This document shows positions 58,342-64,000 of a stretch of DNA of 64,000 nucleotides, piece by piece. The notes under the pieces are model-generated. The model was not told the origin of the DNA, did no database searches, and saw only the letters and a list, made by a program, of their open reading frames with translations. The stretch is from Triticum aestivum. Its lineage: Eukaryota; Streptophyta; Magnoliopsida; Poales; Poaceae. Positions within the stretch are counted from its first letter, which is position 1. Each line of letters begins with the position of its first letter. The position numbers and the translations under genes are program-made. The stretch spans positions 221,618,069 through 221,682,068 of the forward strand of contig NC_057808.1 of assembly GCF_018294505.1 (NCBI RefSeq), read 5' to 3'.

Positions 58342-60066
58342 TGAAGGAAATATGCCCTAGAGGCAATAATAAAGTTGTTATTTATATTTCCTTATATCAT
58401 GATAAATGTTTATTATTCATGCTAGAATTGTATTAACCGGAAACTTAGTACATGTGTGAATACATAGACAAACAGAGTGTCCCTAGTATGCCTCTACTTG
58501 ACTAGCTCGTTAAGCAAAGATGGTTAAATTTCCTAGCCATAGACATGAGTTGTCATTTGATGAACGGGATCACATCATTAGAGAATGATGTGATGGACAA
58601 GACCCATCCGTTAGCTTAGCACTATGATCGTTTAGTTTCTTGCTATTGTTTTCTTCATGACTTATACATGTTCCTATGACTGAGATTATGCAACTCCCGA
58701 ATACCGGAGGAACACTTAGTGTGCTATCAAACGTCACAACATAACTGGGTGATTATAAAGATGCTCTACAGGTGTCTCTGATGGTGTTTGTTGAGTTGGC
58801 ATAGATCGAGATTAGCATTTGTCACTCCGATTGTCGGAGAGGTATCTCTGGGCCCTCTCGGTAATGCACATCACTATAAGCCTTGCAAGCAATGTGACTA
58901 ATGAGTTAGTTGTGGGATGATGCATTACAAAACGACTAAAGAGACTTGCCGATAACGAGATTGAACTAGGTATGGTGATACCGACGATCGAATCTCGGGC
59001 AAGTAACATACCGGTGACAAAGGGAAGAACGTATGTTGTTGTGCGGTTTGACCGATAAAGATCTTCGTAGAATATGTAGGAGCCAATATGAGCATCCAGG
59101 TTCCGCTATTGGTTATTGACCGGAGATGTGTCTCGGTCATATCTACATAGTTCTCGAACCCGTAGGGTCCGCACGCTTAACGTTCGATGACGATTCGTAT
59201 TATGAGTTTATGTGATTTGATGTATCGAAGGTTGTTCGGAGTCCCGGATGAGATCACGGACATGACGAGGAGTCTCGAAATGGTCGAGACATAAAGATTC
59301 ATATATTGGAAGGCTACATTCGGACATCGGAATGGTTCGGGTCGTTTCAGATAAGTTTTAGAGTACCGGGGGTTACCGGACCCCCCCCCCCCCCGAAAGT
59401 TATTGGGCCTCATGGGCCTAGTGGTGGAAGAGAGGAGGCAGGCCAAGGTGTGGCCCCCTCCTAGCCCAAACCTAATTGGACTAGGGCTAGGGGGCCGGCC
59501 CCCCTTTTCCTTCTCTCCTTCCTTTCCTTCCTTCTTGTCCTACTTGGACTAGGAAAGGGGGAAATCTACTCCTACTAGGAGTAGGAATCCCCCCCTTGGG
59601 CGCGCCCCTTGTGGCCGGCCCTCCTCCTCCTCCCCTCCTTTATATACGGGGGAGGGTGCACCCCATAGACACACAAGTTGATCTTTAGCCGTGTGCAGTG
59701 CCCCCCTCCACAGTTTCCCACCTCGGTCATATCGTCGTAGTGCTTAGGCGAAGCCCTGCGTCGGTAACTTCATCATCACCATCACCACGCCGTCGTGCTG
59801 ACAGAACTCTCCCTCGGCCTCAGCTGGATGTAGAGTTCGACGGACATCACCGAGCTGAACGTGTGCAGATCGCGGAGGTGCCGTGCGTTCGGTACTTGAT
59901 CGGTTGGATCGCGAAGACGTTCAACTACATCAACCGCGTTACGAAACGCTTCTGCTTTCGGTCTACAAGGGTACGTGGACACACTCTCCCCGCTCGTTGC
60001 TATGCTTCTCCTAGATAGATCTTGCGTGATCGTAGGAAACAATTTTAAATACTATGTTCCCCAACA
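58342..60066 (+). repeat. 3' LTR of the Copia element (1725 bp)
   Basis: Starts TGAAGGAAATATGCCC and ends GTTCCCCAACA, followed by AACTC. It has a shorter C-run (59381-59394). Confidence 0.96.
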
Positions 60067-60071
60067 AACTC

Positions 60072-60196
60072 ATCCTAGAATTGCTCTAAGCCAAGCATCC
60101 TTAACTTTGGAGTTCTTTTCAAATGGGCTCCCGAAAAAGAAGGAATTCCTTGTTAATATGAGTAGTCTATCATTCCTATTAAGGCAGGCTCTCACA
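60072..60196 (-). repeat. Remainder of the interrupted Cassandra LTR
   Basis: Continues the LTR from 51380, through the 5S-like 'ccaagcatccttaactttggag' part to CTCACA. The Copia element entered at the position matching the 5S word GGATGGGTGACC. Confidence 0.85.
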
Positions 60197-60389
60197 TACG
60201 CCCCACTCAAAAGAACCATGTCCTCATTGGCCCATCAGGAACGTTCCCTCTTGGCACACGTATGTGCGTCTAGTCCGGCACATGTGTCATGCCGTGTGCC
60301 ACAACGGGCAACACGCGCCATGCGCCACATGACCGTGCACCTAACCCGCACATGCCCGTGTAACCACAAGGGTTGGCTCTGATACCAAT
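60197..60389 (-). other. Cassandra internal region
   Basis: 193 bp with no ORF. On the minus strand it starts with the PBS and ends with a GAGTGGGGCGTA segment that can serve as polypurine tract. CpG-rich 'gcgccatgcgccacatg' words fill the middle. Confidence 0.8.
60375..60387 (-). other. Cassandra primer-binding site, initiator tRNA-Met
   Basis: Minus strand TGGTATCAGAGCC, perfect, two bases from the LTR end. Confidence 0.92.
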
Positions 60390-60658
60390 TGTAATGCCCT
60401 GGACACACCCGCCGGTTCCCGCCCATTATGCCTGATGGGATCTAGACTGACCCTACAGACCAACACTAGTCTTTCTTGCACACTTTTGTCCTCACTCGTG
60501 CTCACCCAGGAAAAACTTCCTAGTCGGTCACCCATCCCAGAATTGCTCCAAGCCAAGCACACTAAACTTTGGAGTTCTTTTCGAATGGGCTCCCGGAAAA
60601 GAAGGAATTCCTTATTGATATGAGTAGTATATCAATCCTATTAAGCCAGGATCTCACA
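60390..60658 (-). repeat. Intact Cassandra LTR with 5S-like sequence
   Basis: Plus strand starts TGTAATGCCC and ends CTCACA. The two LTRs agree closely apart from the Copia insertion. Confidence 0.88.
60502..60596 (-). ncRNA. 5S rRNA-derived sequence in the Cassandra LTR
   Basis: On the minus strand GAACTCCAAAGTTTAGTGTG and CTTGG, then GGGATGGGTGACCGACTAGG, follow plant 5S rRNA (GAACTCC.AAGTTAAGCGTG, CTTGG, GGATGGGTGACC..CTGGGAAG) with spaced mismatches. This includes the internal control region used by RNA polymerase III. In Cassandra this part may drive transcription. It is not a functional 5S gene: it is embedded in an LTR, single and diverged. Confidence 0.8.
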
Positions 60659-60663
60659 GCCAA

Positions 60664-61102
60664 GACCATGAGTTCCAATGAAGGACTTCTGGGTGTGGGG
60701 ATGGGAATAAATGGGTGTGTTCAAGGTCCGGTCGGCTTATCAAAATACAATGGACAAACAACGTGGTGATCCTATTCAAGCAAGCATGTCGATGGAATGG
60801 CAAGACACTTGGAGACCTTTATGGAATCTGAGGGTCCGACCAAAATAAGAGTCTTATGGTGGAGGGTTCTCAAGGGGTTCTTGCCTTCGTTCAGCAAACT
60901 TCATAGATGTCATATTAGTGACGATACTTCCTGCCCTATGTGTGTCAACAGTGAGTCCTTGTTGCATTCCCTAATCGAGTGCGATCATGCTACGAGATTT
61001 TGGAACAAGGCAGAAGGTTTATTTGAAGTGAAACTCCCACAACTTCATCCGATGACATGGGCTAGAGACATACCAGACTCGATGTTTATCAGTAAGGAAT
61101 GA
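60664..61102 (+). pseudogene. LINE ORF2, zinc-binding RT-associated domain
   Basis: It continues the LINE after Cassandra. The first part reads in shifting frames 'VWGWE.NGVFKVRSAYQ'-like. The frame 60797-61102 has KIRVLWWRVLKGFLPSFSKL and then CPMCVNSESLLHSLIECDHA, the CxxC...H...C pattern of the zinc-binding region found C-terminal to RT in plant LINEs. It ends at a stop after FISKE. Confidence 0.82.
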
Positions 61103-61793
61103 ACTGTAGTAGCCGTCTCCGTGATGTGGGCTACTTGGAGTAGTCAAAATAAATATACACATGCTGATATTACATTCTAGTAGCTCCATTCAATGGAGCT
61201 GGTAAAGGAGATTATTCAGGATCTAGATATTCCATCAAGTGTACCGACAGTGATGATGAAGCCTAGAGAAGTATGGCAACCATTAGTTGTAGGTTGTGTG
61301 AAGATCAATGCTGAGGGTCTAGTGGATGTCGCAACTTAGTGCGTAGGAGCGGCGACTATAGCCCAGAGCCATACAGAGGATTTCATTGTTCGAAGGGGAT
61401 GCAAATACCCTGGCATAAAAGATTCATACGTTAGTGAACTATTGAGCAATAGTTCGTGATGCAACTACTCTAGCAATGGAGCATTGGTGGCATAATATCA
61501 TAATGGAAATGGATTGCCAGACAATCTAAGATGAATGGAGGCACACTGCTTTCGGGTCAAATGGAGGTCATATTTCAGAAAGATTTGATGACTTTTCTCG
61601 AATTTTCAGTAATTTGATATAATCTACGGTCGAAGAGACACCAATGAGGTAGCTCATATGTGTGCCAAGGAAGTTTTGTGAGTGAGTTGAGTGTAGCTCA
61701 TTTGATGTAATTCCTAATTTCTTGACTACCCTTTGTGCCGTCAGATGTTGTCCGCCAGAATGTTGAATAAAATGCCTTGAAGGGCGGCTCTAG
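61103..61793 (+). pseudogene. LINE ORF2, degenerate RNase H and 3' tail
   Basis: After a stop the sequence still reads WQPLVVGCVKINAEGLVDVA (the usual 'KLNVDGA' start with Asp replaced by Glu), GAATIAQSHTEDFIVRRGC, AMEHWWHNIIMEMDCQTI and an 'RE.NEVAHMCAKEV'-like segment near 61640-61680. It closes 'IKCLEGRL' before an A5 tail. Several stops are present. RNase H would remove the RNA template. Confidence 0.7.
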
Positions 61794-61813
61794 AAAAAGA
61801 GTTGTTGCGGCAA

Positions 61814-62052
61814 CTTTATTTACCTTACGCACTTGTTAAGCCCCAAGCTCGAGATATTACACAGACATCTGAGTTGGTCTAGCCAAATTATTTACATTAA
61901 GTACAATTATTGTGCCCCAAGCTTGATACGTGCATGGACATACACGTTGGTATGGCTACTTTCTTTATTTTGTGAACCAATATGCCCAATGCCACTGGCG
62001 CTGAATTACCCAGGGATGGACTGGCTACGTTACTTATTTTATTTGTCGTCAT
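61814..62052 (+). repeat. Tandem-repeat units (~70-74 bp), continuing the LINE target
   Basis: The rest of unit 1 (61814-61839) is followed by unit 2 at 61840 (GCCCCAAGCTCGAG), unit 3 at 61914 (GCCCCAAGCTTGATACGTGC) and a weaker unit 4 at about 61984. Shared words are GCCCCAAGCT, GACAT, GTTGGTATGGC and a T-rich tail. Divergence is high, so the array is old. It may be the sub-terminal repeat zone of a larger DNA element. Confidence 0.6.
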
Positions 62053-64000
62053 GACCCATGCTGCTGGATTGTCAACTCATGACATCAGGGATCAAAGACA
62101 CCTTATTTTTTAGTTCGACCAGGGGATAAACACTCAGTTCTTCCTTCAGATATTCAAGAATACATGACACAAGGGATTTATACATGTTTTGGCCTCACTG
62201 TGGCGTAATACCCTACTTCATGTTCTTGGTTGGTTGATGTGAGTAATATGGTGGAGTTTACATATGCTCGGGAGAGCTCTAGGTATGCTTGGGAGAGCTC
62301 TGGGGGTTCTTGGAAGAGCCCAGGTGGTGCTCGGGATCTAAAGAGTGGTAAAGGCTACCATCCCGAGCACCCTCTTCACTCCTACCTTATTCTTCTTACT
62401 TGTTCCTCCACGTGTGCCTACATATCCTTTGGATGGCCACAATCCTCCCCTTATATAGCTAGTGGGCACCACATGGCCGTTTACACTCATGTGAACACAC
62501 ATCAAGGCTGAAGCTCAAGTGACACCTTGAGTAATAGATTCGCTGTCAAGAAGCTTACCTCCTGGTATGCGCAGAAGTGTCAGCAATTCGAGTCTTATCC
62601 TGATAGGCTTAATCTCTTATCGCTTGCGCCATGACGTATTTTCTTCGCCTAGGACCCGTAGACCTATGATAGCCTGTGACCACATTTAATGTGGGGTAGA
62701 GAGTGTATCCATACTTGTGTCCATTGTAGCATGAGCACATGCGGCATGGCACCTTTATGTGTCATGCTTGGGCTGCGAGCATACCCTGCCTAACATCACT
62801 GACGACATTTTCTTCTCTGGTGTTTTGATCTTTTGTGACATGGATCTTGATGAAGATCTACATGCCTTGGTGTGGCTCGTAGTAGGAGAGACTCCTTCTG
62901 GATGTTGTAGTAATTCCAGCATACCAACGGTGAGAGATCAGCGAGGTGCTTGGGACACCCTAGTTCTGGTTGCATGGCTATCTTATTTCCTTTGCAATAT
63001 TCTGCACAAAGGCTCATTTTGGTGGCTGCATTTATTTTTACCTTACTATCACTATAACTGCATTCAACTAGTTATGTTTTTATGCCTACGTTGTTATTAG
63101 CTTGTGAATGCATTCAAAGTACTCACCTGACTTTTTATGTGGCTAGAAGCGTGAGGTTATATTATACATATGGTACGGAATTCAATGCGCGAACTAGGAA
63201 GTGTCCAACTGTGTCCCTAAGGATTTGAGTATCACCTATGTATTGCTCTGTTGTGTCTTGTGCTGCTAGTTTCTGATGCCCCATGATTAGTTTGATGCCC
63301 TGGCCTCTTTTAAGATCGTCGTAATCGAACCCCCGTGGTTCATGTGACTGTATTTTTGTGTGACTATTGTTAGTGTAAAATGTTGTTGTTTGGATTTGAA
63401 TGAAGTGATATGTATGCTAGAAGACATAGATCTCTGGGCTGGTATACCGGGTGTCCGGTTAAATGAATCAAAGCACTACATTGGGCCGGAGCACTTTGGG
63501 GCTTTGTCTCAGGTATAAAGGCGATGAAATAAGATGTATTTGGCCCATGAATCCACCTCATACCTTGTGCAACCTCTCTTAATAGTGTGGTGTTCTTAAA
63601 TGAAGCTTGAAGTCAAATAGACATCGTATCTTTTATGTATGAGGCTAAAACTGTTCAAACAAGTCAACATGTTCATTAGGCCCCTAATCACTTGTTATCA
63701 CACCAAAACCCCACTTAGGACATACTAGATTTTCTTTCAAAAATTACTTGCCAAAGAGAACGATTTCCCTTAATTAGGTTCATACTTTCAATTATAACAT
63801 TAAATATAAAAGGATATCTTGCATCAAAATTATCGTTTGCTCTTTTCTTGGCAATGCATGATGTTGAAATCACCACCGGATACTTATACACGATTCAGCA
63901 TACATGTTCAGATACAGAGATGGTGAAAAGAATGGGAACGAAAAACCCTACACAATGGATGGACTACGTCACTACGATCCCTTACGTAAAAAAACAAGTT
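62053..64000. other. No gene recognised; possible old repeat with a hairpin
   Basis: The 62090-62220 part ('gaccaggggataaacactcag...cgtaatacccta') resembles a repeat type I know from Triticeae but cannot name. Short repeats 'gct(c/t)gggagagctct' occur at 62268 and 62289. Frames at 62230-62511 and 62759-63100 have no motif. From 63100 to the end I see AT-rich sequence only. Confidence 0.35.
62326..62371. repeat. 12-bp perfect inverted repeat (hairpin)
   Basis: GGTGCTCGGGAT (62326-62337) pairs with ATCCCGAGCACC (62360-62371), with a 22-nt loop. No T-run follows, and a terminator role would not apply in a nuclear genome. Confidence 0.7.

Larger units (their letters stand above)
51381..60066 (+). 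mobile_element. Complete Angela/BARE1-type Copia element, TSD AACTC
   Basis: Both LTRs (51381-53102 and 58342-60066), PBS, leader, gag, protease, integrase, RT, RNase H and polypurine tract are present in Copia order. AACTC flanks it exactly (51376-51380, 60067-60071). In the first 200 aligned bases the two LTRs differ at six positions by eye, so the insertion is not recent in the strict sense. One stop and two frameshifts disable the polyprotein. Confidence 0.96.
51238..60658 (-). mobile_element. Cassandra-type TRIM with 5S-like LTRs, holding a Copia insertion
   Basis: Without the nested Copia element it is about 730 bp: LTR (51238-51380 plus 60072-60196, 268 bp), a 193-bp internal part and a second LTR (60390-60658, 269 bp). 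The PBS lies beside the right LTR on the minus strand. The LTRs carry a sequence matching plant 5S rRNA on the minus strand, which is the hallmark of Cassandra. The target duplication is TCCAA (51233-51237) and GCCAA (60659-60663), one mismatch. There is no protein; the element depends on other retrotransposons. Confidence 0.85.
19094..61798 (+). mobile_element. L1-like LINE, ~5.2 kb, interrupted by three insertions
   Basis: In order, the plus strand shows ORF1 with a zinc knuckle, endonuclease, reverse transcriptase, a zinc-binding RT-associated domain and RNase H. Pieces rejoin across insertions at 19651-21220, 23257-49722 and 51238-60658. Subtracting those with one TSD copy each leaves about 5233 bp. 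The 3' end is 'ggctctagaaaaa'. The 15-bp words GAGTTGGTATGGCAA (19079-19093) and GAGTTGTTGCGGCAA (61799-61813) agree at 12 of 15 positions and form the target duplication. Many stops and frameshifts make it a dead copy. Confidence 0.85.

Noticed and set aside
60502..60596. Functional 5S rRNA gene
   Set aside because: Diverged, single, and embedded in a TRIM LTR rather than a 5S array.
19094..61798. Treating the LINE fragments as three separate LINEs
   Set aside because: The domain order, reading continuity and target duplications at each junction support one interrupted copy.

Overview
This window looks like intergenic nuclear DNA from a large-genome Triticeae grass (wheat, Aegilops, barley or rye group). 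The evidence is the repeat content: Angela/BARE1/WIS-type Copia elements, long-LTR Gypsy-type elements, a Cassandra-type TRIM, an L1-like LINE and Tourist/Harbinger-like MITEs. I found no convincing intact host gene, no tRNA gene, no functional rRNA gene and no CRISPR array. Almost all long reading frames belong to transposable elements and nearly all are broken.

Layout. 1-3480: the end of a minus-strand Gypsy-type LTR (1-552), then the 5' leader and LTR of a minus-strand Angela-type element (553-3480). 3481-15125: low-copy-looking DNA with a degenerate coiled-coil ORF (4139-5000), an unidentified retroposed segment with a 19-bp target duplication (5319-6190), a hAT-like element (6760-7494), nested MITEs (8857-9414), a PIF/Harbinger-like element carrying an ORF1-like relic (11500-12817), and stretches where I see nothing. 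15126-19093: one unit of a roughly 72-bp tandem repeat, split by a 3.9-kb solo LTR (15151-19067, TSD CATAG).

19094-61798 is one LINE of about 5.2 kb, blown up to 42.7 kb by insertions. It holds (i) a solo LTR at 19651-21220 (TSD GTAAG); (ii) a three-LTR non-autonomous Gypsy-type complex at 23257-49722 (TSD GAGGT); and (iii) a Cassandra TRIM at 51238-60658, itself holding a structurally complete Angela-type Copia element at 51381-60066 (TSD AACTC). The three-LTR complex holds a minus-strand non-autonomous element (24947-32258, TSD GGCAC), a solo Angela LTR (33163-34901) and a minus-strand gag-pol Gypsy element (35504-44366, TSD ATGTC). When these are subtracted, the LINE reads endonuclease, reverse transcriptase, zinc-binding domain and RNase H in order. 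It is flanked by an imperfect 15-bp TSD lying inside the tandem repeat, whose further units continue at 61814.

62053-64000 has a hairpin and weak repeat similarity but no recognised gene.

How the parts relate: the two non-autonomous Gypsy-type elements carry an orphan acidic ORF sharing a C-terminal motif, and would depend on proteins supplied elsewhere. The Copia and Gypsy elements have recognisable gag, protease, integrase, RT and RNase H, but premature stops and frameshifts in these copies make autonomous activity unlikely. The unusual points are the CCGGATGATCCGG palindrome arrays in the Gypsy LTR and leader, the pol frame running into that LTR, the orphan ORF motif, the three-LTR rearrangement, and the Copia insertion into the 5S-derived part of a Cassandra LTR.
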